61,410 nt of DNA. It comes from Lacticaseibacillus camelliae DSM 22697 = JCM 13995 (GTDB taxonomy: Bacteria; Bacillota; Bacilli; Lactobacillales; Lactobacillaceae). Positions within the stretch are counted from its first letter, which is position 1. Each line of letters opens with the position of its first letter. The position numbers and the translations under genes were made by a program. The stretch is taken from positions 1-61,410 of the forward strand of contig NZ_BBAJ01000005.1 of the NCBI RefSeq assembly GCF_001311195.1, written 5' to 3'. Of the stretch, positions 42,356 through 51,680 are shown piece by piece. The notes beneath the pieces are model-generated. The model was given only the letters and a program-made list of their open reading frames with translations, did no database searches and was not told the DNA's origin.

Positions 42356-43872
42356 ATGGATAACGACCCAGAAAACAAGCAGTCGACCCCGGAGCCAAAG
42401 CCAGACCCAAAGCCAGACCCAACGCCGGAGCCGACGCCGACTCAGGAATCAGCCAACAAGCGCGCGCCTTACCGGTTCTCGAAGTGGGCGACCGCGGTGA
42501 TTGCCGTCGTCGCCCTGCTGGTTGGCGGCGGCTTGGCTACGCACTGCACCCGGAGTTGAACCCTGGCGATAAGCTGGCGGTGCCGCCGGCCTTTTACAAG
42601 GTCATCTCGACCTATAACTCCATCAAATCCAGCTACTACAAGCCGGTGTCTTCGACCAAACTGGCCAATGGAGCGATCAACGGGATGATGGAGAGCCTGG
42701 GCGACAAGTTCTCGACTTACCTGCAGGACAACGACAAGAAGGACCTGGACGACACCATGTCCGCCAGCTTCGGTGGGATCGGCGCGACGGTTGAGCAAAA
42801 CGGCACCAAGCTCACCGTTCAAAGCGTTCAACCCGCCAGTCCGGCGAAAAAGGCGGGGATCCGCGCCGGCGACCAGCTGATGGCGGTCAACGGCAAGTCC
42901 GTTGAAAAGCAGTCCGTCAGCGAAGCAGTCACCAAGATCCGCGGTAAGATCGGCACCACGGTCAAAGTCACGATTCGCCGCGACAACGCTGATCAAACCG
43001 TCACGATGAAGCGGGCGCAGATCACTCAGGCGACCGTGACATCCGCGCTGAACAAGACCGATAAATCAGTCGGTGTGATCACCGTGGCCAGTTTCTCTGA
43101 CCCGACTGCGACCCAGTTCGAGAACGCCGTCAAGAAGTTGCGCAAGCAAGGCGCCAAGAAGTTCATCGTCGACTTGCGGGGCAACGGCGGCGGCGAGCTG
43201 AACACGGCGCTGCGGATGGCGTCGATGGGGCTGAAGAACGGTCAAACTATCGTCAAGGTCCAGGACCGCGCCGGCAAGACGCAGGTCTACAAGGCTGGCA
43301 AGGGTTACGACGAAGGCTTTAAGATCAACGCCCCAATCGCCATTTTGATCGATGGTAATTCGGCGTCGGCTTCTGAGATCCTGGCCGCAGCCTGGCACCA
43401 AGGCGCAGGCGTGCCGCTGATCGGCAGCCAGAGCTACGGCAAGGGCACGGTGCAAAATGTCGCGCAGCTCGGGGACAACGCCGAGGTCAAGCTGACGGTC
43501 GCCAAGTGGCTGACGCCGAACGGCACCTGGATCAACCATAAGGGCCTGACACCGACCATCAAGGCTGATTACCCGGCCTGGGCCAAAATTGCCGGCTTTG
43601 CGACCGTCAACATGAAGCTTGGCGATGAAAGCAACGATGTGAAGTCGCTGCAGACGTCGCTGGCGGCGCTGGGCTATGACGTGGGCGCGGTCAACGGCTA
43701 CTTTGGCCCGACCGTGCAAGCGGCGGTCCGGAAATTCCAGCAAGACAATCATCTGCCTGTCACCGGCGAAACCAATGACGCGACGCTGACCAAGATGATC
43801 ACGCTGCTTTCGGCCAAGTTGCAAACTGATGACGCGGCGATGGATGCCGCCGTCAAACAGTTAGACAAGTAA
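42356..43872 (+). CDS. ctpA: S41 C-terminal processing peptidase (one frameshift)
   Basis: About 505 aa. The cytoplasmic N-terminus has a PEPKPDPKPDPTPEPTPT repeat, then a TM (TAVIAVVALLVGGGLGY), a CtpA N-region with LGDKFSTYL, a PDZ domain (GIGATVEQNGTKLTVQSVQP), the S41 catalytic core with LRGNGGGEL, DGNSASASEILAAA (nucleophile Ser) and GSQSYGKGTVQ (general-base Lys), and a C-terminal peptidoglycan-binding domain (LQTSLAALGYDVG, YFGPTVQAAVRKFQ). A G is missing near 42535. Extracytoplasmic protease of envelope or regulatory substrates. Confidence 0.92.
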
Positions 43873-43879
43873 ATTGATG

Positions 43880-43916
43880 CGTTCCGTTTCGAAAATTGAA
43901 ACGGAACGTTTTTTTT
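43880..43916 (+). terminator. ctpA terminator
   Basis: CGTTCCGTTTC-GAAAATT-GAAACGGAACG perfect 11-bp stem followed by eight T residues. Confidence 0.9.
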
Positions 43917-43968
43917 GTTGCCTGAACTAATCCCCGAGATAAGGGGGAAATGCTGATTGGCAAGGGTC

Positions 43969-43994
43969 CGCACCGGCTTTTGGCGGTGCGTTTT
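43969..43994 (+). terminator. Second terminator-like hairpin before the GH65 operon
   Basis: CGCACCG-GCTTTTGG-CGGTGCG stem followed by TTTT. It may back up the ctpA terminator. Confidence 0.55.
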
Positions 43995-44040
43995 GCTACG
44001 ATAAAAGTAGTCTTTAGACATGACAATAGTTTGACTAAGT

Positions 44041-44069
44041 TTGACGTTTAGGCTGATATTAGTTAACAT
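44041..44069 (+). promoter_or_regulatory. GH65 operon promoter with duplicated AGTTTGAC
   Basis: TTGACG (44041-44046), 17 nt, TAACAT (44064-44069). The -35 lies in the second of two direct repeats AGTTTGAC (44028-44035 and 44038-44045), a possible activator or repressor site. The leader to the ATG is about 35 nt and contains CTGAAAGGA as RBS. Confidence 0.45.
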
Positions 44070-44105
44070 AATCATGTACCCTTCTTTTCTGAAAGGATTG
44101 ATTAA

Positions 44106-46823
44106 ATGAGAACAGTCTCGTTAAAGATCTTAGACGACGCGATCGAAATGGATGTGCCCCAGGCGAAGGCAGAACTGCAGCCGCGGCACATGGTGATTCG
44201 GTATGACCCGGATCAGTCGATTGGCGAAAATCTTGAAAACATTCGTGTGAAACTAGTCGGCGTCGATTTTGACGCCATCATCATTGAGAACCCCTTGACC
44301 TATCCGTTCTCCGACACGGTCGTGGGGCTGCATCACCAGCGCATTGATATCGGGCTGGCGCTGACCAACATGTTTAACGTGCCCGTGCTGGCACGGCCAA
44401 CGGTGACCAAGGGCGGCTTGGACCAGGCGTTTAACACCAAACAGCGTTACAACAGCTGGCACCTGGACTACTACGGCGAGTACCAGGGCAAGCGCAACTT
44501 CGGCCAGGAGGCCATGCTGACCATTGGCAATGGTTACTACGGCCTGCGCGGGGCCTATGTCGAAAGCCATCCCGACGATGACAACTATCCCGGCCTGTAC
44601 GTGGCCGGCGTCTACAACCAAAACACGACGCCCGTCAACGGCCGCAACGTGGTCAACGAGGACCTGGTCAACCTGCCGAACGCGCAGGCGCTGACCATCG
44701 GCATCGACCACGCCAACCCGTTCAAGATCCGCCACAGCAATATCAATGACATTTACCGCAGCCTGGATTTGAAAACCGGCCAGCTCACCACGACGCTGAT
44801 GGTCGCGTTTGGCACCGGCCACCAAATGATGGTGCGGGCGACCAAGGTGGCGGACATGAAGCACTGGCACCGGCTGGCGATCCGGTACGAGTTCACACCG
44901 CTGAATTTTGCCGGCAGTGTGCAGGTATACGGCACCATCGATGGCGACGTCGTGAATGACAACGTCGCGCGCTATGACCAGTTCGATCAGCACCACATCA
45001 ACGTGACCGGCATGGCTAGTGCTGCCAACAAGGCGCTGCTGACAGGGGCCACCAAGAACTCCGACATCGACTTTGCCATTGGCAGCAAAATGAGCAGTCC
45101 GAACGTGGACCTGACCCGGCGCGTGGCCACGACGACGGGCTCAAAAGCGCTCCGGCAAACCGTTGACCTGACCGTCGAGCCGGGCAAGGTTTACACAATC
45201 GATAAGACAGTGGCCATTTACACCAGTCGGGAAAACGGTGATGAGCCGCTGGACACCGCCGTCTGGGACGAGCTGGACGAGGAGACATTTGAGGACACGG
45301 CCAAGAGTACGAAAGACTTTTACGCCGACGTGTGGCGCGATACCGACATCGCGATTCAAGGCGACACAATCAGCCAAAAGCTGACCCGGGTCAATATTTT
45401 TCACCTGTTCGTGTCCGGGTCCGCGCTGGCCAGCGACCAGCTGGACGCGTCCGTGGGCGCCCGTGGGCTGCATGGCGAGGCGTATCGCGGCCACGTGTTC
45501 TGGGACGAAATGTTTGTCATGCCGTTTTACGCGTCGCACTCACCGAAAATTGCCAAGGCGATGCTGGGTTACCGCTATCAGCGGCTGCCGGCAGCCCGCG
45601 AGTACGCGAAGAGCATCGGCAAAAAAGGCGCCATGTACCCGTGGCAGTCGGGGATGAGAGGCGACGAGCAATCGCAGTTCGTCCACCTGAATCCGTTGAC
45701 TAACCAGTGGGATCCAGACAACTCCCGGCGCCAGCGTCACGTTTCCTTGGCGGTGGCGTACAATGTCTGGCTGTACTGGCACGTCACCGGTGATGACCAG
45801 TTCATGAAAGACCAGGGTCTGGAAATGCTGCTGTCGATTGCGAAGTTCTGTCTCAGCATGGCGACCCTCGACCCGAAGACCGGACGGTATCACATTAGCG
45901 GCGTCATGGGTCCGGATGAGTACCACGAAAGCTATCCGAACAGCGACGAAGACGGCCTGACCGATAATGCCTACACCAACATCATGACGGCCTGGCTGTT
46001 CCAGCTGATCGGGCAACTGCGCCCGCAGTTTACCAAGGACGCGTACGACGCGGCCGCCAAGCGGGCCGATTTTTCCGCCAAGGATTTTGATCAGCTCGAT
46101 GTCGTGCGGCGTAAGCTGACGCTCGATATCAACGACAACGGCATCATCGGCCAGTTCGCCGGCTACTTCAGACTGCCAACGCTGGACTTTGACGCCTACC
46201 ACAAGAAGTACGGCGACATTTCGCGGATCGATCGCATCCTGAAGGCGGAGGGCAAAACGCCGGACGCCTATCAGGTGGCGAAGCAGGCTGACACCATGAT
46301 GGCGTACTTCCTGCTTGATCCGGCCACCATCGAAGGCTGATCGCGACATGGGCTACAAGCTGCCGGCGGATCATTTTGCGCAGAACTTGGAATTCTACCT
46401 CGAGCGGACGACGCACGGCTCCACGCTGTCGCGGATCGTCTACGCGGTCTTGACGCGGATGGACAACCGGCGCGACCAGTCCTGGAAGCTGTTCCATCAG
46501 GCCTTGTTCTCGGATTACTACGACATTCAAGGTGGCACTACCGCGGAAGGCATTCACCTGGGCGTCATGGGTGCCACGCTGCATGTGGAGGAAACTCTGT
46601 ACGGCGGCGCGGATTTGCTGGGCGACGAGCTCCGGTTCGACCCGGAGCTGCCAAGCCAGTGGCAACAGCTGCACTACCAGCTGCACTTCCAAGGGGCTGA
46701 AGTTTCAGTCACCGCCGATCATCACGCGCTGACACTGAAGCAGACAAGCCGATTAAGGTGAAAGTCGCAGGCAAGCCGGTGGCACTGACTGCTGGCAAAC
46801 CGGTTACCGTCGATTATCGTTAG
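44106..46823 (+). CDS. GH65 family glycoside phosphorylase/hydrolase with N-terminal extension (frameshifts near C-terminus)
   Basis: About 906 aa against 750-790 for most GH65 enzymes. The core begins at about residue 110 (WHLDYYGEYQGKRNFGQEAML...IGNGYYGLRGAY). Catalytic region: FWDEMFVMPF, MYPWQSGMRGDEQSQ, and GVMGPDEYHE with the general-acid Glu (about residue 603). The QSG-x-GDEQSQ and LNPLTNQWDPDN patterns resemble the clade next to HAD phosphatases rather than classical maltose phosphorylase, so the substrate (trehalose, maltose, kojibiose or other) is open. Frame breaks near 46340 (EGLIADMGYK with two missing bases fits best) and 46741. The first 105 residues match no domain I recognise. 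Followed 10 nt later by pgmB. Confidence 0.85.
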
Positions 46824-46833
46824 GAGGCATTTC

Positions 46834-47523
46834 ATGACAACATTTGAGCAAATTAAAGGCGCCGTGTTCGATTTGGACGGCGTGATCACCGATACGGCAA
46901 GGTTCCATTCACAGGCCTGGAAGCAAATCGCCGATAAGGTCGGCGCCGGCTGGGACGATGACCTGGCGGACAGCCTGAAAGGCATTGACCGGATGGCCTC
47001 ACTTGACCTGATCTTGAAGCACGGCGGTAAGCAGAACGACTTCAGCGATGCCGAAAAAGAAGCGCTGGCCACCGAAAAGAATACCCGCTACTTGAAGTTG
47101 GTCGATACTCTAACGCCAGCCGATATTCTGCCTGGCATTCAGGCGTTTCTGGATGCGCTGCAGGCCGGCGGCTACAAGCTGGCGCTGGCGTCCGCGTCCA
47201 AAAACGCGCCGCGGGTGCTGAAGAACCTGGGGCTCACTGAGTACTTCCCGCACATTGTCGATCCCGCGACCCTGACCCACGGCAAACCAGACCCGGAGAT
47301 TTTCGTCAAGGCGGCGGCAAGTATCGACTTGGCCCCTGAGGCCTGCATCGGGATTGAAGACGCCGCGGCCGGAGTGCAAGGTATTAACGCCGCCGGCGAA
47401 GTCTCGGTCGGCATTGGCGATGCTGAAGTCCTGCACGAAGCCGACATTATTTTCCCATCGACTGCCGAGTTGACGCTGCCGAACATCAAGGCCGCGATGG
47501 AAAAGGGCGATGTGAATGCCTAA
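46834..47523 (+). CDS. pgmB: Beta-phosphoglucomutase
   Basis: Isomerises beta-glucose-1-phosphate, the product of inverting GH65 phosphorolysis, to glucose-6-phosphate. 229 aa HAD-IA protein: GAVFDLDGVITDTARFHSQAW with nucleophile Asp and acid-base Asp, LKGIDRMASLDLIL cap, LASASKNAPRVLKNLGL (Ser/Thr motif), HGKPDPEIF (Lys) and GIEDAAAGVQGI (acidic motif). TTAGGAGG RBS directly after the GH65 stop; overlaps the next gene by 8 nt. This coupling argues that the GH65 enzyme is a phosphorylase. Frame intact. Confidence 0.93.
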   Translation: MTTFEQIKGAVFDLDGVITDTARFHSQAWKQIADKVGAGWDDDLADSLKGIDRMASLDLILKHGGKQNDFSDAEKEALATEKNTRYLKLVDTLTPADILPGIQAFLDALQAGGYKLALASASKNAPRVLKNLGLTEYFPHIVDPATLTHGKPDPEIFVKAAASIDLAPEACIGIEDAAAGVQGINAAGEVSVGIGDAEVLHEADIIFPSTAELTLPNIKAAMEKGDVNA

Positions 47524-48283
47524 AGCAGTCGTCTTTTTCGATTTGGATGGCACGTTGCTACGCGATGACAAGTCGCTGGCCAAAAGCACGCTGACGGCCA
47601 TCGATCAGCTGCGGCAAAATGACGTGCTGCCGGTGATCGCAACCGGGCGCAACATTTTCGAGATTCAGTACGTGCTGGATCAAACCGGTATCGATTCAAT
47701 CGTTTCGGCCAACGGCAGCTATGTCCAGTACCAGGGCCGCAAGCTGGACGCGGCGGTGATCCCGCAACCGTTGATCGAAGCGTTCAACGCCTTTGCCGCA
47801 AAGCAAGGCGATCCGGTGGCCTGGTTCAATAACCAGACGTTCGCGTTGAGCCGCGAAACCGAGGCTACCCGGGAAAATTTTGCCTTGCTGAAGCTGGACG
47901 CCAAGGTGATCCCGGACTGGTACCAAACGCACGAGGTCAATTTTCTGTTTGTGTTCAACACAGGCAAGGAAGACTTGTACAATCGGCAGTTTGCCGGCCA
48001 GCTGGACCTGGTCCGCAATAACCCGCGCGGTCTGGACACAATGATGGCCGGAGTGTCCAAGCGGACGGGCATTCTGACGCTGCTGAATGAAGCAGGGCTG
48101 TCTGGCACGCCGACGTACGGCTTTGGCGATGAGCTCAACGACGAACAAATGCTGAAGCTGGTCGACCATCCCGTGGTGATGGGCAATGGCAATCCGAAAA
48201 TGAAGGCGCTGGCGGACTACGTGACCAGCGATAACATGCACGACGGGATCGTTCAAGGACTGCAACATTTCACTTTGATTTAA
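47516..48283 (+). CDS. Cof-type HAD-IIB sugar-phosphate phosphatase
   Basis: 255 aa. VVFFDLDGTLLRDDKSL (DxD), VIATGRNIFEIQYVL (motif II), SKRTGILTLLNEAGL (Lys motif) and YGFGDELNDEQML (GDxxND) define the HAD-IIB Cof family, which dephosphorylates sugar phosphates or cofactors. Translationally coupled to pgmB (8-nt overlap), so it belongs to the disaccharide module, perhaps relieving sugar-phosphate build-up (inference). Frame intact. Confidence 0.88.
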   Translation: MPKAVVFFDLDGTLLRDDKSLAKSTLTAIDQLRQNDVLPVIATGRNIFEIQYVLDQTGIDSIVSANGSYVQYQGRKLDAAVIPQPLIEAFNAFAAKQGDPVAWFNNQTFALSRETEATRENFALLKLDAKVIPDWYQTHEVNFLFVFNTGKEDLYNRQFAGQLDLVRNNPRGLDTMMAGVSKRTGILTLLNEAGLSGTPTYGFGDELNDEQMLKLVDHPVVMGNGNPKMKALADYVTSDNMHDGIVQGLQHFTLI

Positions 48284-48301
48284 ACTAATCCGTGATTAAC
48301 C

Positions 48302-48353
48302 AAAAAAAAGCGGACACTTTCACCTGCAACAACCGGTGAAAGTGTCCGCTTTA
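48302..48353. terminator. Bidirectional terminator between HAD and amidohydrolase genes
   Basis: A long stem, AAAGCGGACACTTTCACC pairing with GGTGAAAGTGTCCGCTTT, with A8 on the left edge. Confidence 0.9.
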
Positions 48354-48364
48354 GTGTGGCGGCG

Positions 48365-49342
48365 CTAATTGAGCCTGAGAAGTTGCTCGGCGTTACGGTG
48401 GCCGATTTGTTCTTTGGCAGCATCATCCAGGATCGACTCATTCAAAAAGCCAGCGACTTGGTCCTTGGCTAAGACGTAAGGAAAGTCCTCCGACCAGATG
48501 ATGTGACTTGGGCCGACTTCGGCCAACGTGAGGGCAAACTGCGGCTTCGTGAACATCCCCGATGGGGTGACATAGACGTTTGACTTGTAGTAGTCGGAGA
48601 ATTTGCGGTCGAGATTTACCTTGGCAACCCCGGTCATGAGGTCGAGCCGTTCCAAGAAGTTCGGGACCATTTCGCCCCAGTGACCGGAAATCAGGTGCAG
48701 GTTCGGGTACTGGTCGAACAGCCCGCTGCAAATCAGCCGGACCATTTGCACGCCGGCCTCTTCGTGCCAGCCCCAGCCCGCCATACTCAGAATATTGGCA
48801 ACGCGGTCATCGTAGGATGGGCTCTGGAACCGTTCGCGGTCGGCTTTCGTCGGCATCCCTGGGTGTAGGTAAAGTGGCACGTTCAGCTTTTCCGCCTCGG
48901 CAAAAATGGGGCGGTACTGCGGCTCGTCAAGGTAGTGTCCGAACGGCAGGCCGGCGATCATCGCGCCTTGAAACCCCAGCTGGTTCACGGTGCGCGCAAG
49001 TTCTTCCGCTGCGGCCTCGGGATCTGTCATCGGCAGGACGGCAAATCCGCCGAAACGGCCCGGGTACTTGCTGATCTTTGCAGCCAGCGTGTCGTTGGTG
49101 TGCTGGCAGGCGGCGACGGCTTGCGCCTTGTCCGGGATCATGGCGCCGCTGGGGCCGGAGTTGGAAAGGACCTGCATGCTGATGCCGTACTTATCCATAT
49201 AGGCAATTTTCTTGTCAAAGTCCATGGACAACTCGTCAATTTGCGTGGGGTTATTGCCCTTGGTTGCTTTTTGCTGGGCGGCGGTCATGGTTTCCTTGTG
49301 CGGCAGCTGATAATGTTCTTCAATTGTAATGATTTTTGTCAT
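48365..49342 (-). CDS. Amidohydrolase-family protein, resorcylate decarboxylase-like
   Basis: 325 aa, frame intact, paralogue of the protein at 22422-23425. The N-terminal MTKIITIEEHYQLPHK carries the E-x-H metal motif of the gamma-resorcylate/2,3-dihydroxybenzoate decarboxylase clade; VPLYLHPGMP, SGHWGEMVPNFLERLD and IIWSEDFPY supply the other expected metal and catalytic positions. TAGGAGCG RBS on the minus strand. It is the second gene of a two-gene operon behind an NTF2-like protein, divergent from a MarR gene that shares the promoter region. A Zn- or Mn-dependent aromatic acid decarboxylase role is a reasoned guess. Confidence 0.8.
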   Translation of the reverse strand: MTKIITIEEHYQLPHKETMTAAQQKATKGNNPTQIDELSMDFDKKIAYMDKYGISMQVLSNSGPSGAMIPDKAQAVAACQHTNDTLAAKISKYPGRFGGFAVLPMTDPEAAAEELARTVNQLGFQGAMIAGLPFGHYLDEPQYRPIFAEAEKLNVPLYLHPGMPTKADRERFQSPSYDDRVANILSMAGWGWHEEAGVQMVRLICSGLFDQYPNLHLISGHWGEMVPNFLERLDLMTGVAKVNLDRKFSDYYKSNVYVTPSGMFTKPQFALTLAEVGPSHIIWSEDFPYVLAKDQVAGFLNESILDDAAKEQIGHRNAEQLLRLN

Positions 49343-49354
49343 GTTGACTCGCTC

Positions 49355-49978
49355 CTACTTGTCGCTATTCAGCCAATCATTGGTCGTGTCCATAAACTTC
49401 TCCACCGACTTCGGCTGATCCAGGCCCGGCAGATCATCGCTGGCCTTGACGCCGAGGTCCTTGAGCACGATCGCCAGGTTCTTGTAACTGTCCCGTGCAC
49501 CAACAACAGGCTTGATGTCCTTCGGGGTGACGGGCAGCAGAGTGTCGCGCTCGTAAATCGGGGTCATTGAGTAAATCTTCCACTCGCCGCTGACCTTTTT
49601 CAGCGAGTAAACCAGCCGAACGTAAATCAGGTTGTCCATGGTCTGACCTTGCACTGGGGTACGGCCGGTCATGGTGGTCACCACGACCGCGACGGCTTTT
49701 TCGCCGTGCAGCCACACGAGGGTGTCGTGCATCTTGTGGGCCGGCAGGGAATCGGTTTGCGCATCAGGGGCCGGCTTCGAAGCGGCTAAAAAGCCATTGA
49801 TGTCGCCCTTGTACCAGGAGATCTCAATGGTCGCGTCGTCGGTGTAGCAAGTGGCCATCCCATCCCACAGGCCGTAGTCCCGGGCATAGCGCTCGTAGTG
49901 GACCAGCTCTGTGATCTGCTCTTTGGCCAACATTTCGTCGACTGTCTTCGTGGTCGGCCGTTGTTCTTCAAATGTCAT
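49355..49978 (-). CDS. NTF2/SnoaL-like protein
   Basis: 207-aa cone-fold protein: the helix LAKEQITELVHYERYARDYG is followed by TCYTDDATIEISWYKGDING and then TTMTGRTPVQGQTMDNLIYVRLVYSLKK and WKIYSMTPIYERDTLLP, the usual SnoaL_4-type layout. The C-terminal 50 residues (KDIKPVVGARDSYKNLAIVL onward) exceed the single domain. Catalytic residues cannot be assigned. Promoter-proximal gene of the operon with the amidohydrolase (12-nt gap), transcribed from the MarR-overlapped promoter. AAAGGGAG RBS. Confidence 0.75.
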   Translation of the reverse strand: MTFEEQRPTTKTVDEMLAKEQITELVHYERYARDYGLWDGMATCYTDDATIEISWYKGDINGFLAASKPAPDAQTDSLPAHKMHDTLVWLHGEKAVAVVVTTMTGRTPVQGQTMDNLIYVRLVYSLKKVSGEWKIYSMTPIYERDTLLPVTPKDIKPVVGARDSYKNLAIVLKDLGVKASDDLPGLDQPKSVEKFMDTTNDWLNSDK

Positions 49979-50027
49979 GAATCAAAACTCCCTTTCAGTG
50001 CGGTTCAACATTTTTCTGCATTAATAG

Positions 50028-50069
50028 TTTACAACTATGAAGTATAGTTGCATATTTAACACATGTCAA
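50028..50069. promoter_or_regulatory. Overlapping divergent promoters with shared MarR operator
   Basis: Minus strand: TTGACA (50064-50069), 17 nt, TATACT (50041-50046), a near-consensus promoter for the NTF2-amidohydrolase operon. Plus strand: TTTACA (50028-50033), 17 nt, CATATT (50051-50056) for marR. The inverted repeat CAACTAT-GAAGT-ATAGTTG (50032-50050) fills the plus-strand spacer and covers the minus-strand -10. A third AACTAT lies at 50068-50073. This is the layout of an autoregulated MarR switch. Confidence 0.8.
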
Positions 50070-50107
50070 CTATCATTGAATTAACGATTAAAGGCAGGAG
50101 GTGCCAT

Positions 50108-50597
50108 ATGGCCGAAAACAAAACAGACACGCGCACGTTCACGCAACTTTTTTTCCGCACTGGCGCAGGAGATGGTGCAAAATCGCAGCCAAAACGGCCT
50201 GGGACTGACCCGGCTGCAGGGGCTGGCCTTGCGCAGTGTGAATCAGCGGCCAGGCATCACCATGACCGAGCTTGCTCAGCAGATCGGCATTACGAATCCG
50301 CAGCTGACGCGCATCGTGACCACGCTTGAGGACCGCGGGCTGGTCAAGCGCGAGCACAATCCGGAGAATCGCCGAGTGGTCAATGTCCAAAGCACTGAGC
50401 AGGGCGTGGCACTGATTGCGCAAAACGTTGAGGCCGTCGCGGCACGCTACGACCAGGCGCTGCAAACGCTGACGCCAGCCGAGCAAACCACCCTGGTCCG
50501 AGATTTGCAAACCAGTATGCGCCTGATGACAAAGGCTGGCATCCTCAAGGGACTCAAACAGCCCGTCGCGGCGGACCAAAGCCCGGCGCCAAAATAG
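50108..50597 (+). CDS. MarR family transcriptional regulator (one frameshift)
   Basis: About 162 aa. N-terminal helices (RTFTQLFSALAQEMVQNRSQ), then the winged helix: ITMTELAQQIGITNPQLTRIV recognition region and EDRGLVKREHNPENRRVVNV wing with the conserved Asp-Arg, then a C-terminal dimerisation helix. The T7 run at 50148-50154 should be T6. GCAGGAGG RBS. Divergent to the NTF2-amidohydrolase operon and 56 nt upstream of an oxidoreductase gene, with no terminator between, so it probably controls both directions through the shared operator. Confidence 0.85.
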
Positions 50598-50653
50598 TCG
50601 ACGATGCACTCGTCTGGTAAACGGAAATCAGACAGAAAACGGAGGCAGTCAAC

Positions 50654-51607
50654 ATGAAAGCAATCGTGATCGAACAAGCAGGTGGCCCGGAAGCGTTAAA
50701 ACTCATGGAGGTGCCGACCCCTCAGGTCAAACCAGGCTGGAGTTTGGTGAAGGTGAAGGGCTTTGGCATCAACCGGTCGGAGATTTTTACCCGCAACGGT
50801 GAGTCGCCGACGGTCAAGTTTCCGCGCATCCTGGGCATCGAGTGTGTCGGTGAAATTGCGGCGACGACCGATGACGCGCACCTGCCCCGCGGCCAAAAAG
50901 TCGCGTGCCTGATGGGCGGCATGGGCCGGGCGTTCGACGGCGGGTATGCCGAGTACGTGCTGATGCCAAACCAGAGCATTTTACCGGTTACAACCAGTTT
51001 GAGCTGGGCAGAGTTTGCGGCCATTCCCGAAACTTACTTCACCGCATATGGCGCGCTGCATAACGCGCACAGCGACCGCGCCAAGCGCCTGTTGGTTCGT
51101 GGGGCGACCAGCGGGGTCGGCAGTGCCGCCATTAAGCTGGCCAAGGCCATGGACGCAACCATTAAAATCGCCGGCTCCACGCGCCACCAAGAGAAGTTTG
51201 CTGAGCTAAAAGCGATCGGCTGCGATGAACCGGTGCTGGATCAAGCCGGCAAAGTACAAACCAATGACAAGTTTGATGCCATCATTGAACTGGTGGGGAC
51301 GGCGACGCTGACTGACTCGCTGGCGCACCTGAATCCACGCGGGTACTGCTGCCTGGTCGGGGGCCTAGCGAATCAGTGGACGGTGCCTGATTTTGACCCG
51401 TTTGTCATTCCGACCGGCGCCTCACTGACGTCGTTTGGGTCCGGCGCCGAAATCACGCCTGAGCGGTTCTCGAACATGATGCGGCTGATCGAAAACCATC
51501 ACATCGATGTGAAACCGCGCAAGACGTTTGACTTGGCCCACACCGGGGAGGCCCAGGCTGCTTTAGACGAACCGGACAGCTTCGGCAAGGTGGTTGTTCT
51601 GCTTTAA
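50654..51607 (+). CDS. Quinone oxidoreductase-like medium-chain dehydrogenase
   Basis: 317-aa MDR-superfamily NADPH-dependent oxidoreductase without the Zn ligands of alcohol dehydrogenases. MKAIVIEQAGGPEALKLMEV, INRSEIFTRNGESP, LGIECVGEI, and the Rossmann motif RGATSGVGSAAIKLAKAMDA; STRHQEKFAEL suggests NADP specificity. It acts on quinones or activated enones in related proteins. Frame intact. GGAGG RBS; likely co-transcribed with marR. Only moderately related to the second quinone oxidoreductase at 55999. Confidence 0.85.
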   Translation: MKAIVIEQAGGPEALKLMEVPTPQVKPGWSLVKVKGFGINRSEIFTRNGESPTVKFPRILGIECVGEIAATTDDAHLPRGQKVACLMGGMGRAFDGGYAEYVLMPNQSILPVTTSLSWAEFAAIPETYFTAYGALHNAHSDRAKRLLVRGATSGVGSAAIKLAKAMDATIKIAGSTRHQEKFAELKAIGCDEPVLDQAGKVQTNDKFDAIIELVGTATLTDSLAHLNPRGYCCLVGGLANQWTVPDFDPFVIPTGASLTSFGSGAEITPERFSNMMRLIENHHIDVKPRKTFDLAHTGEAQAALDEPDSFGKVVVLL

Positions 51608-51629
51608 CTGAATCTTCCGGATACGAAAG

Positions 51630-51665
51630 CACCGCCATCTGCAACATGCAGGTGACGGTGTTTTT
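51630..51665 (+). terminator. Terminator after the marR-oxidoreductase unit
   Basis: CACCGCCATCTGCA pairs imperfectly with TGCAGGTGACGGTG around an ACA loop, followed by five T residues. Confidence 0.75.
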
Positions 51666-51680
51666 GTGGCCAGACGGAAC

